Assembly (NCBI GenBank): GCA_016795465.1
Contig: JAEUHK010000122.1
Span: forward strand, 1 to 44,256
Reading direction: 5' to 3'
Origin: Verrucomicrobiaceae bacterium
GTDB lineage: Bacteria; Verrucomicrobiota; Verrucomicrobiia; Verrucomicrobiales; Verrucomicrobiaceae
DNA length: 44,256 bases
In this document: positions 7,172 to 14,298 of the stretch, piece after piece
Layout of the letters: each line of letters starts with the position of its first letter
Numbering within the stretch: position 1 is the first letter of the stretch
The notes under the pieces: generated by a model
Databases searched by the model: none
What the model saw: the letters and a program-made list of their open reading frames with translations, nothing else
What the model was told of the DNA's origin: nothing
Position numbers and translations under genes: made by a program

Positions 7172-8671
7172 TCAGTAGCCTGTGGGTTCTCCGAGGCGCG
7201 GCTTGGCGACTGCCCCGTGCACTTCACGCGCTCCCGGGATGGCCTTGCCGTGCGGATCGGTCTGGGGGAAGTCGAGGCGGCGTTCGAGCTGGCGGACGGT
7301 GTCCTCACCGAGGACGTGCTCGATCTTTTCGGCGTCGTCGTGAACGTGGTCGGCGCCGTATTGCATGATGTTGGTGAGGTAGAGCTCCCAAAGACGATGA
7401 TTGCGCACGACGGCGCAGGCTTTGCGCCAGCCTTCCGGCGTGAAGTGGAGCATGCTGCCGTCGTCGGTGAGGGTGGCGAGTTTTTGGCGAAGCAGATCGT
7501 CGCTTTGCAGGCGGATTTGCTCTAAAGGCTCGCGGCGTGCGTTGGCGAGTTCGAGGAGTGTGATGCCTTCTTCGCGGAAGCCGTGGCGCTCAGCGAGGTG
7601 GTACATGGCTTTGAGGGTGTTTTCGCGCTCAATGCGGCATTTCTGCGTTTTTTGCCTCCAAAGCCGCGTGAGCCAGCCTTGCTTCGGACTGAACAAAAAG
7701 GCCATCGCGAACACAAACGAGCCCGCGAGCACCATGAAGGGCCCGGTGGGCAGATTGGAGCCAAGGAAGGACAAAAAGGCCCCAAACGCTGCCGTGGCGA
7801 TGCCAATCACAGCGGACAGGATGAGCACGCGATGCATGCGATCCGTCAAAAGGCACGCGGTGGCCGGTGGAATGATGAGCATGGCCGAAACGAGCACCAC
7901 ACCGACCGCCTGCATGGCCGTGACGACGGCGAAGGAGATGAGCAGCATCATCGCGTTATGCAAAAAGCCCATCGGCAGGCCCAAACTCTCGCCGAAGGCG
8001 CGATGGAAGCTCAGCGCGAGCAGTCCGCGGTAGCCGACAGTGACGAAAAGCAGCGTGATGCCGGCGGTGATGGCCATGAGCGCGATGTCGCTGCCATTCA
8101 TCGCGGCGGCCTGGCCGAAGAGGAACTTGTCGATGCCGCTTTTGTTGCCGCTGGGCAGTCTTTGGATCATGCCGATGAGGCAGATGCCGATGGCGTAGAA
8201 CGACGAGAGCACCAAACCCATCGCGGCATCTTCTTTGAGCCGTGTGGTGCGTGTGATGGCACTCACGGTGAGCATCGAGAGGCCACCGACGAGCGTGGCA
8301 CCGATCAAAATGGCCAGCGGGTCTTTGGTGTTGTTCCAAAGAAAACCCAGCGCGATGCCGGGAAGCACGGCGTGGCTCAAAGTATCGCCCACGAGCGACA
8401 TGCGTCGCACCACAACAAAGCCACCGAGCAGGCCGCAATTCAGCCCCAGCAGGATGCAGCCGAGCAACGCGAGGCGCAGCGATGGATCGCTGAAGGTGAA
8501 AAAGCGAAGCGCTTGCTCGGTGATGGAGGTTTCGGTGAGGTCACCGATGCGAGCCGCTTGGCAAGAAAGAGCACTCAGAAGCAGAAACACCGCAGAGATG
8601 GGAAGAGCGCAGAGATTTGCTTTTCTGAATCTCTGCGTCCTTCCCATCTCTGCGGTGCAAGCTTTCGTCAT
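7172..8671 (-). CDS. troC: Metal ABC permease (TroC-like) fused to a DtxR/MntR-type regulator domain
   Basis: The protein has 499 residues in two parts. Residues about 65-330 are an ABC-3 family metal permease (GGFVVVRRMSLVGDTLSHAVLPG at 83-105, LKEDAAMGLVLS, several membrane segments). Residues about 345-480 resemble the iron/manganese-dependent repressor family: a winged-helix part ending in LHFTPEGWRKA, then NHRLWELYL (H425), AEKIEH (E448, E451, H452) and DPHGKAIPG, matching MntR/DtxR. The equivalents of MntR Asp8 and Glu11 appear to be Asn and Lys, so the metal site may be altered. The ATG at 8671 overlaps the ATPase stop (ATGA). Residues about 5-27 are encoded by a palindromic repeat. 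In Treponema, TroR is a separate protein encoded in the tro operon. Confidence 0.93.
   Translation of the reverse strand: MTKACTAEMGRTQRFRKANLCALPISAVFLLLSALSCQAARIGDLTETSITEQALRFFTFSDPSLRLALLGCILLGLNCGLLGGFVVVRRMSLVGDTLSHAVLPGIALGFLWNNTKDPLAILIGATLVGGLSMLTVSAITRTTRLKEDAAMGLVLSSFYAIGICLIGMIQRLPSGNKSGIDKFLFGQAAAMNGSDIALMAITAGITLLFVTVGYRGLLALSFHRAFGESLGLPMGFLHNAMMLLISFAVVTAMQAVGVVLVSAMLIIPPATACLLTDRMHRVLILSAVIGIATAAFGAFLSFLGSNLPTGPFMVLAGSFVFAMAFLFSPKQGWLTRLWRQKTQKCRIERENTLKAMYHLAERHGFREEGITLLELANARREPLEQIRLQSDDLLRQKLATLTDDGSMLHFTPEGWRKACAVVRNHRLWELYLTNIMQYGADHVHDDAEKIEHVLGEDTVRQLERRLDFPQTDPHGKAIPGAREVHGAVAKPRLGEPTGY
8589..8656. repeat. 68-base palindromic element inside the 5' end of the troC fusion gene
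   Basis: Perfect 17-base arms lie at 8589-8605 (accgcagagatgggaag) and 8640-8656. Inner 11-base arms with one mismatch lie at 8607-8617 and 8628-8638, with a 10-base loop. It begins 15 bases after the start codon and encodes roughly residues 6-27 of the permease fusion. It looks like an inserted REP/MITE-like hairpin. Confidence 0.8.
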
Positions 8672-9432
8672 GGCATGCCCTCCGCTTGCGAAGCCTTCGC
8701 AGCGACATCGCTCAAGATGGTCAAACGGCCGCCGTAGGTCTTTTGAAGCTGCTCGACGGTGAAAACGTCCTGCGTTTTGCCGAAGGAGACGAGGCGCATG
8801 TTCAGGAGCAGCAGGTGATCGAAGTACTCCTTCGCGGTGGTGAGGTCGTGGTGGACGACGAGGATGGTTTTGCCCTGGGATTGGAGGTCTTGGAGGAGCG
8901 TGACGATGGCGCGCTCGGTGGTGGCATCGACTCCAGCGAAGGGCTCGTCCATGAGGTAAAGATCGCTCTGCTGCGCGAGGGCGCGGGCGAGGAAGACTCG
9001 CTGCTGCTGGCCGCCGCTGAGGTTGGCGATCTGGCGATTGCGAAAGGGCAGCATGCCGACCTTGTCGAGGCTCTCCTCGGCGATCTTTTTGTCCTCCTTG
9101 GTCACGCGACGCAGCCAGCCGCGACGGCCGTAGCGGCCCATGAGCACGACGTCCATCACATTGACCGGGAAGTCCCAATCGACCTGCTCACGCTGCGGCA
9201 CATAGCCGACGCGATGGCGGTTTTTCTCAAAGGATTCGCCAAAGATCTGCACCCAGCCGCTGCTGGCCGGTGTGAGGCCCATGATGGCGCGGATCATGGT
9301 GCTTTTGCCCGCGCCATTCGGCCCGATGATGCCCACGAGGGCTCCCTGAGGCACCTGAACGTCCACGCCGTAAAGCACGGGCTTTTTGGCATAGCTGACC
9401 GTGAGGTCGTGGAGTTCGAGTGCGGGAGTCAC
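8668..9432 (-). CDS. troB: Metal ABC transporter ATP-binding protein (TroB/ZnuC/MntA family)
   Basis: This is the cytoplasmic ATPase of the divalent-metal importer, 254 residues. It has Walker A GPNGAGKST (37-45), signature NLSGGQQQRVFLARAL, Walker B with LYLMDEPFAGVD, and switch-loop VVHHDL. The VMDVVLMGRYGRRGW segment before the signature is typical of Mn/Zn/Fe TroB-like ATPases. The start is GTG at 9432 with no usable Shine-Dalgarno sequence. A promoter-like -10 (9439-9444) lies only 6 bases upstream of it, and a DtxR-like operator overlaps that -10. Its stop overlaps the permease start by 4 bases. Confidence 0.93.
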   Translation of the reverse strand: MTPALELHDLTVSYAKKPVLYGVDVQVPQGALVGIIGPNGAGKSTMIRAIMGLTPASSGWVQIFGESFEKNRHRVGYVPQREQVDWDFPVNVMDVVLMGRYGRRGWLRRVTKEDKKIAEESLDKVGMLPFRNRQIANLSGGQQQRVFLARALAQQSDLYLMDEPFAGVDATTERAIVTLLQDLQSQGKTILVVHHDLTTAKEYFDHLLLLNMRLVSFGKTQDVFTVEQLQKTYGGRLTILSDVAAKASQAEGMP

Positions 9433-9438
9433 GCCTCA

Positions 9439-9466
9439 TTCTTAGCCCAGCCTAACTTTGTCGCAA
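9439..9466 (-). promoter_or_regulatory. Promoter with DtxR/MntR-like operator before troB
   Basis: On the minus strand a -35-like TTGCGA (9461-9466) is followed after 16 bases by TAAGAA (9439-9444). The near-palindrome TTAGGCTGGGCTAA (9442-9455) covers the spacer and -10. Almost the same sequence, in the same arrangement, lies before troA (13177-13205). The form resembles DtxR-family boxes (TTAGGTTAGCCTAA-like). Repression by a metal-loaded DtxR/MntR protein is inferred. Confidence 0.65.
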
Positions 9467-9495
9467 GGCGCAAGCTGCTGGAGTCTTGAGCCTGA

Positions 9496-10398
9496 TCAAA
9501 AACGCCAACTGATCCCGGCGAAGGGATTCAGCGTCTCCTCGCCGCGGAAAAACCACAGCACGCCGGCGTCGAGGATCATGTGCTCGGTGAGGTCATAATC
9601 GAGGCCGAAGTCGAGCGAGGTCTGCCAGTAGCGCTCCTCGTCCATGTGCCAGGAGCTGTAGATTTCGACGAAGACGCCCAGCTTTTCCGTGATCTCCCGA
9701 CCGAGCACGGCGCTGATCGCGGGGCGGAAGTAGAGCGTGTCGTCGCTGTCGGCGGAGATGTGGCCGCCGAGGCTGTTGCCTAGCGTAAAGCCACCGCCGA
9801 TGTCCGCCTCGCTGACAAGGACGAGACCGCCCTCCCACATGTCATTGCCGATGCCACGCTTCGCGGTGGGCACTTTGACATACGGCAGCATGGCGAGGGC
9901 GAAATCGCCGCTGTCGTTGCCCATCAGATTGTATTTCATGCGGACGAGGAGGTCGTTGACGCCCGATTGGTAGAACCCGGGGTCGCTTTCATCCCCGCGG
10001 TAGCGCACCTCGGTCATCGGCTGCCAGATGACCTGAAGGTCGAGCTTGTCGGTGAGGCCGTACTTCGCGTTGATCTCGCCCCAGGTGAAGGTTTCGAGCT
10101 TGTTGTCGGTATCGAGACGGCGCTCGTGATCAACGATGCCGGACTCGAAGTGGAAGAAGCCCTTCGGAACGGTGAACGGCGTGCCGGTTTGATCCGGGCG
10201 GTCCGCGGCCATCTCACGCACGGTGGACGGTTTCGGGTCCCACGGGTTGTCGTGCTTGGGCGGGATGGTCACCGGAATGGCCGGGCGTGTGGAGGTGGCC
10301 ATGTGCTCGCTGAGTTTCTGCGGCTTGGTTGTCCATGGATCGTCCGTGACGGCCCAGACGGGCGCGGCAAAGAGGGAGAGCAGAGCGAGGGTGCGCAT
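9496..10398 (-). CDS. Outer-membrane beta-barrel, MetA-pathway-of-phenol-degradation-like family (paralogue 1)
   Basis: The protein is predicted to be exported, 300 residues, with signal peptide MRTLALLSLFAAPVWA (ATG at 10398). Mature residues start with VTDDPWTTKPQKLS, a motif shared with the next gene upstream. It then has MAADRPDQTGTPFTVPKGFFHFESG, the signature of the 'transporter'/Phenol_MetA_deg barrel family. Alternating hydrophobic strands and a C-terminal aromatic residue (SWRF) fit an outer-membrane barrel. It is the third of three paralogues between the TroA-type binding protein and the ATPase, so a metal-related channel role is plausible but inferred. A perfect 8-base hairpin sits directly upstream of the start. 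Confidence 0.85.
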   Translation of the reverse strand: MRTLALLSLFAAPVWAVTDDPWTTKPQKLSEHMATSTRPAIPVTIPPKHDNPWDPKPSTVREMAADRPDQTGTPFTVPKGFFHFESGIVDHERRLDTDNKLETFTWGEINAKYGLTDKLDLQVIWQPMTEVRYRGDESDPGFYQSGVNDLLVRMKYNLMGNDSGDFALAMLPYVKVPTAKRGIGNDMWEGGLVLVSEADIGGGFTLGNSLGGHISADSDDTLYFRPAISAVLGREITEKLGVFVEIYSSWHMDEERYWQTSLDFGLDYDLTEHMILDAGVLWFFRGEETLNPFAGISWRF

Positions 10399-10420
10399 GA
10401 TGGTTTCCGGTGAAACCATC
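10399..10420 (-). promoter_or_regulatory. Hairpin/operator abutting the start of OMP paralogue 1
   Basis: Perfect 8-base arms gatggttt (10399-10406) and aaaccatc (10413-10420) are separated by 6 bases. The element ends exactly at the start codon (10398) and occupies the ribosome-binding position. It could be a protein operator or an RNA hairpin that hides the start site. A second inverted repeat (CATGAGT, 10442-10448; ACTCATG, 10465-10471) lies further upstream. Confidence 0.5.
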
Positions 10421-10489
10421 AATTTACCGCCGCAGCTTCGTCATGAGTCAGGTTGATGTAAGAAACTCATGTGAAATGCTTTGGCGAGC

Positions 10490-11404
10490 TCAGAACCGCC
10501 AACTGAGGCCGACGAAGGGATTGATCGCCTCGTCTCCACGGAAAAACCAGTTCGCACCGGCATCCAGGATCACATTCGGCGTGATCGAATACATGAAACC
10601 GGCATCAAACGAGGTCTGCCAGAAGCGTTCGGTATCCACGCGGTTCTGGCCGTAGATCTCGCCATACACGACGAGCGAGTCGGTGACCTCGTAGCCGAGC
10701 ACCGCGGTGACGGTGGGGCTGAAATGGAGCGTGTCGTCGTTGTCAGCGAGTGCTTGGGCGTAGATCGTATTGCCGAGGGTGAAACCGCCGCCGAGATCGA
10801 CCTCCGAGTTGATGGACATGCCGCCTTCCCACATGTCGTTGCCGATTTTGTGCTTCGCGGTGGGAATTTTCACGAAGGGCACAACGGACATGGCCCATGA
10901 GCCGCCGTCGTTGCCGAAGAGGTTGAACTTCACGCGGGCGACGAGGTCGTTCACGCCCTCGCGTGCAAAGCCATCCTCGCCATTGCCGGGATCGCCACGG
11001 TAGCGGTTCTCCGCCCAGGCCTGCCAGATGAGCTGGAGGTCGATGCTGTCGGTGAGGCCGTATTTGGCGTTCACCTCGCCCCAGATGAATGACTCGTTGC
11101 GGTTGTCCGTGTCGAGACGGCGGGAGTAACTGAGAAGACCTGTCTCGAACTGCCACCAGCCCTTCGGCACGGTGTAAACGCCATCGGTTTGGTCCGGACG
11201 GTCCGTGGCCATGGGGCGGACTTCCTCGGCCTTCGTTTGAATCGCTTGATCGGGATTCAGCGGCAGCGCTGCGGGCGTGATGGTGCGGCTGGTGCCGAGG
11301 CGGTCGCTGAGTTTCTGCGGCTTGGTGGTCCAGGGATCATCAGTCACCGCCCAGGCAGGCGCGGAAAGGAGCAGGGCAGGCAGGAGGTAGCGGGCGGGAT
11401 TCAT
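10490..11404 (-). CDS. Outer-membrane beta-barrel, MetA-pathway-like family (paralogue 2)
   Basis: This protein of 304 residues is a close paralogue of the neighbouring barrel at 9496. It has a signal peptide ending near APAWA and the same mature N-terminus VTDDPWTTKPQKLS. The family motif MATDRPDQTDGVYTVPKGWWQFETG is present. Shared strands include WGEVNAKYGLTDSIDLQLIWQ and KIPTAKHKIGNDMWEGG, and it ends in SWRF. It is likely an outer-membrane channel. The 91-96 base gaps on each side may hold separate promoters, but no clear ones were identified. The tandem duplication suggests diversification of substrate or regulation. Confidence 0.85.
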   Translation of the reverse strand: MNPARYLLPALLLSAPAWAVTDDPWTTKPQKLSDRLGTSRTITPAALPLNPDQAIQTKAEEVRPMATDRPDQTDGVYTVPKGWWQFETGLLSYSRRLDTDNRNESFIWGEVNAKYGLTDSIDLQLIWQAWAENRYRGDPGNGEDGFAREGVNDLVARVKFNLFGNDGGSWAMSVVPFVKIPTAKHKIGNDMWEGGMSINSEVDLGGGFTLGNTIYAQALADNDDTLHFSPTVTAVLGYEVTDSLVVYGEIYGQNRVDTERFWQTSFDAGFMYSITPNVILDAGANWFFRGDEAINPFVGLSWRF

Positions 11405-11500
11405 GAGCGGCGTCGAGTGAGATGATGAACCGCAAATTTAACCATGCCAGTGAGGGTGCGTGTCAGGTGTCTGTAAAATGTGTGCCATGATCGGGATGAT

Positions 11501-12274
11501 TCAGAAGCGGAAGCTCATGCCCGAGAAGAGACCGAGGTCTGGCGCGACGCGGTTCAGGCCGATGCGCACGCCGGCATCGAGCACGAGATTCTCCGTGATG
11601 GCAAAGGTGAAGCCGGTGGCGGAGCGGAACTGCGCATCGATGTCCTCGCCCATGACAGCGATGAGCTCGGTGTAGGCACCCAGACGCTCGGTGAGCGACA
11701 GGCCGAGGCTGGTGGTGGCCAGCCATTCCACATCGGTGCCGTTCGTGTCGAGATCCGGCGCCAGATCGCACTGCGCCATGAGCCCGAGGCTGAGACGATC
11801 ATTGAGCTCGATCGAAAATGGCACCACCAGGCCGCCGCCCCACGCCTCGCCGCCCACCTCGCCATGCGTGGGCATGGTGATGAAAGGCATCAGCGCCAGC
11901 GCGGTGCGGCCGCTGTCATTGCCCCACAGGTTTTGTTTGTAGCGCAGCGTGATGTCATCAAAGCCGGAGGCGAGGTCATGACCACCGAGCCCCGAGGTGC
12001 GCTGGCGGCTGTGCATGTTCACGATGAATTGAAGGTCGCTATTCTTCGTGATGCCGTATTTCAGATTCAAGCTGCCAACGACCCAGTTGTCGAGGCGGTC
12101 AGGGCCAGTGCGATCCAGCTCGTAGTCAAAGAAGCTCATCTCCACCTGGAAAAAGCCCGGCGCGACGGAATGCGGGCTCTCCGTGACATCGGGACGATCC
12201 GTGAACATCTCCCGCACGGGCTCAGCAGCGGCCGCGAAGGTCGAAAGCAGGGCGAAAAGCATCCACGTCCTCAT
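11501..12274 (-). CDS. Outer-membrane beta-barrel, MetA-pathway-like family (paralogue 3, divergent)
   Basis: The 257-residue protein has a signal peptide (MRTWMLFALLSTFAAAA) and the family motif MFTDRPDVTESPHSVAPGFFQVEMS. It ends in SFRF as outer-membrane barrels do. It lacks the VTDDPWTTKPQKLS segment of paralogues 1 and 2, so it is the most divergent of the three. Its ATG at 12274 overlaps the stop of the TroA-type gene by 4 bases (ATGA), so it is almost certainly translated from the same mRNA as the metal-binding protein. This is the strongest tie between these barrels and metal uptake. Confidence 0.87.
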   Translation of the reverse strand: MRTWMLFALLSTFAAAAEPVREMFTDRPDVTESPHSVAPGFFQVEMSFFDYELDRTGPDRLDNWVVGSLNLKYGITKNSDLQFIVNMHSRQRTSGLGGHDLASGFDDITLRYKQNLWGNDSGRTALALMPFITMPTHGEVGGEAWGGGLVVPFSIELNDRLSLGLMAQCDLAPDLDTNGTDVEWLATTSLGLSLTERLGAYTELIAVMGEDIDAQFRSATGFTFAITENLVLDAGVRIGLNRVAPDLGLFSGMSFRF

Positions 12275-13170
12275 TTCAGTGCCTCCACGATGGTGTTCAC
12301 GTTGAAGCGGAGCATCTGCTCGTAGGTCTGCCCGGCGCCGAGCGCATCGGAAAAGAGCTCGCCGCCGATCTTCGCGCCGCTGTCCTTCGCGATGCGCTCG
12401 ATGGTGGCATGCGGAACGCTGCTTTCCACGAAGATGGCTTTCACCTGCCGCGACTTGATGAAATCGACGGTCTTCGCCACATCGGCGAGACCCGCCTCGC
12501 TCACGGTCGAGATGCCTTGCACGCCCACGACTTGGAAGCCGTAAGCGCGGCCGAAGTAGTTAAACGCATCATGGCTCGTGATGAGCACGCGACGCTCCAC
12601 GGGGATTTTTGCGGCCTCGGCCTTGGCCCAGTCGTGCAGGGCCAGCGTGCTGGCTTTCCATTGCAGGCCTCGTTGGGCAAAAACCCCTGCTTTCTCCGGC
12701 AAAACACGGCTCAGGCCTTCGACGACCGGTTCGAGGCACTTGGCCCAAAGCTGCGCATCACCCCACACATGCGGATCGGCATGCGCCGCGCCTTCCGGAT
12801 GGATCAAATCGGCCTCCCCGAGCTTGGCGGTCACGGCGTGGACTTCACGACCCTGCGCCGCCAAGCGGTCGAGCAGCTCGCTCATGCGGCCTTCGAGCAT
12901 CAGGCCGTTATAAAAGATCGCCTTGGCCGTGCCGAGCTTTTGAGCGTCCTCCGCGGAGGGTTTGTAGAGATGTGGATCGACTCCCGGGCCCATCAGCGCG
13001 GTCAGTGCGATGTCATCGCCGCCGATCTGCCGCACCATGTCCGCGATCATCGTGGTGGTAGCGACCACGGAGGGTTTGCCAGACGTGTCACCCGTCGCAG
13101 GGCTGGGGCCGCAGGCACACAGCCCGAGCAGGGCCATGAGCACGAGAAGGAGGTGTTTAAAGGAGGTCAT
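12271..13170 (-). CDS. troA: TroA-family metal-binding lipoprotein (ABC transporter substrate-binding protein)
   Basis: This is the periplasmic metal-binding protein of the ABC importer, 299 residues. It is a lipoprotein, with lipobox LCAC and Cys20 as the probable lipid site. The four ligands match TroA: H67 in DPHLYKPS, H134 in DPHVWGD, H200 in SHDAFNYFGRAYG and D275 in GGELFSDALG. The block GFQVVGVQGISTVSEA also follows T. pallidum TroA closely. There is no long His-rich loop as in many ZnuA proteins, so Mn, Zn or Fe are all possible. The ATG at 13170 lies 6 bases after a -10-like element and has no Shine-Dalgarno sequence. It is first in the operon. Confidence 0.94.
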   Translation of the reverse strand: MTSFKHLLLVLMALLGLCACGPSPATGDTSGKPSVVATTTMIADMVRQIGGDDIALTALMGPGVDPHLYKPSAEDAQKLGTAKAIFYNGLMLEGRMSELLDRLAAQGREVHAVTAKLGEADLIHPEGAAHADPHVWGDAQLWAKCLEPVVEGLSRVLPEKAGVFAQRGLQWKASTLALHDWAKAEAAKIPVERRVLITSHDAFNYFGRAYGFQVVGVQGISTVSEAGLADVAKTVDFIKSRQVKAIFVESSVPHATIERIAKDSGAKIGGELFSDALGAGQTYEQMLRFNVNTIVEALK

Positions 13171-13176
13171 GGCGCG

Positions 13177-13205
13177 GGTTTAGCTCAGGCTAACTTTCTT
13201 CGCAA
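13177..13205 (-). promoter_or_regulatory. Promoter with DtxR/MntR-like operator before troA
   Basis: On the minus strand TTGCGA (13200-13205) is followed after 17 bases by TAAACC (13177-13182). The near-palindrome TTAGCCTGAGCTAA (13180-13193) overlaps spacer and -10. It matches the troB upstream element over about 30 bases, including the flanking AAAGT and the CGCAAGG words. The -10 lies 6 bases from the troA start codon. Confidence 0.68.
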
Positions 13206-13300
13206 GGGCGAATCTTGTTTCCTGCCGGAACAATTCCCGCCGCAAGCACCGCACAAACTTCGCCAAAACATCCGGCTGCTTGCCGGCGTTTAGTGGCGTG

Positions 13301-13624
13301 ATGATAACTCGTTCGGTCAACTGGCTCGCCCTGCTCCTGGCGGCTTTTACCATGCTCTCCGTGAGCGTGGAGAGCTGTGTGGCGGCGAAGGTCGTGATCG
13401 AGGAGGATCAGCCGCATGCCTTGGTGTCGCAGGATGATCACCAGGATCTCGGCAAAGCGGCCAGCAGCACCAGCATGCCCAATTTTGCCTGCGCGGATCT
13501 GCCGCGGCTGCTCATCGCCGATGCGCAGCCTGCTCATCGTGAGGATTTGATCGCCGCGATGCCTTTCCGGCAAGCCCCCGCGGGTATCCGCCGGCATCGC
13601 TGGCTGTGCGTGGAGCGCTGTTGA
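13301..13624 (+). CDS. Small exported hypothetical protein in metal-efflux cluster
   Basis: I do not recognise a family. The 107-residue protein has an N-terminal hydrophobic segment (about residues 8-22, MITRSVNWLALLLAAFTMLSVSVES) suggesting export or anchoring. A His/Asp-containing stretch follows (PHALVSQDDHQD), and the end is Arg/His/Cys-rich (RRHRWLCVERC). The start is set at the ATG at 13301. It is the first plus-strand gene, divergent from troA and sharing its roughly 130-base intergenic region, followed by two more small genes and the TolC/CzcA pair. A metal-related accessory role is inferred from position only. Confidence 0.5.
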   Translation: MITRSVNWLALLLAAFTMLSVSVESCVAAKVVIEEDQPHALVSQDDHQDLGKAASSTSMPNFACADLPRLLIADAQPAHREDLIAAMPFRQAPAGIRRHRWLCVERC

Positions 13625-13748
13625 GCCTCTGAAAGAAGCTCTCACTCACGCGGCCGCGGGCATTCCACCTGGATCACCCGGCCCCGCCATGCCGCGTGCC
13701 AGCCTTGATCCTCTCCCGGGAGATCCATGCACACCCACTCATCCCTTT

Positions 13749-14258
13749 ATGAAAACACTTCTTCTGATCACCAGCCTGCTTTTCTCCACCGCTCTCAGCT
13801 TTGCCGAGAGGGGCCACGTCACCGTCAATGTCGAGGTCGAGAGCGAACGCGGCAAAAAAGACACCGACAAAAACGCCAAGACACCCGATGAAAGCCGCTC
13901 GCACTGGCTGGTCGTCCGTCTCTCGAACATGTCGCAGACGAAACTGGAAGGGCTCACGCTCAAATGGTCGCTGTATGCCGACGACCTGAAACGCGGCACC
14001 GATGCCATCGTCGCGCAAAAAGAAGGCGAGCAAAAAGTGGGGATTGATCCCGGCCAGCTCGCCGAGGTCACCACGGACAAGGTCCTCTTTGAGTGGATCC
14101 CCATGCACTACGAGCGCACGGGCAGCGGCCGCAGATCGTCGTCAAAAAAGGTCGATGAGACCGGCCGCCGCTACCATGGCTATGCCGTGCAGGTGCTACA
14201 GGACGGCGTGGTGATTGGCGAGGCCTACAGCCATCGCTCGTTACAAAAAGCCGAATGA
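13749..14258 (+). CDS. Exported hypothetical protein, beta-rich
   Basis: The 169-residue protein is secreted or periplasmic, with a clear signal peptide (MKTLLLITSLLFSTALSFA). The mature part looks like one compact beta domain: VTVNVEVESERGKK, HWLVVRLSNMSQTKLEGLTLKWSLYADDL, AEVTTDKVLFEW, HGYAVQVLQDGVVIGEAYS. No catalytic motif or family is recognised. It lies between the small exported gene at 13301 and the one at 14299, upstream of the TolC and CzcA genes, in the same direction. The 124 bases before it contain no visible promoter that I can support. Confidence 0.75.
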   Translation: MKTLLLITSLLFSTALSFAERGHVTVNVEVESERGKKDTDKNAKTPDESRSHWLVVRLSNMSQTKLEGLTLKWSLYADDLKRGTDAIVAQKEGEQKVGIDPGQLAEVTTDKVLFEWIPMHYERTGSGRRSSSKKVDETGRRYHGYAVQVLQDGVVIGEAYSHRSLQKAE

Positions 14259-14298
14259 CGAACAGCCGTTCCATCGTTAAAGCAACACCACGCGCACC

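Noticed and set aside
8672..9178. The part of the permease frame upstream of the chosen start at 8671
   Set aside because: This Arg/His-rich part overlaps the troB gene in another frame. The ATGA overlap at 8668-8671 is the natural start.
13190..13645. A 151-codon minus-strand open frame in the troA/efflux divergent region
   Set aside because: It would run through the troA operator region and has no signal or domain. The plus-strand gene at 13301 has a better N-terminus.
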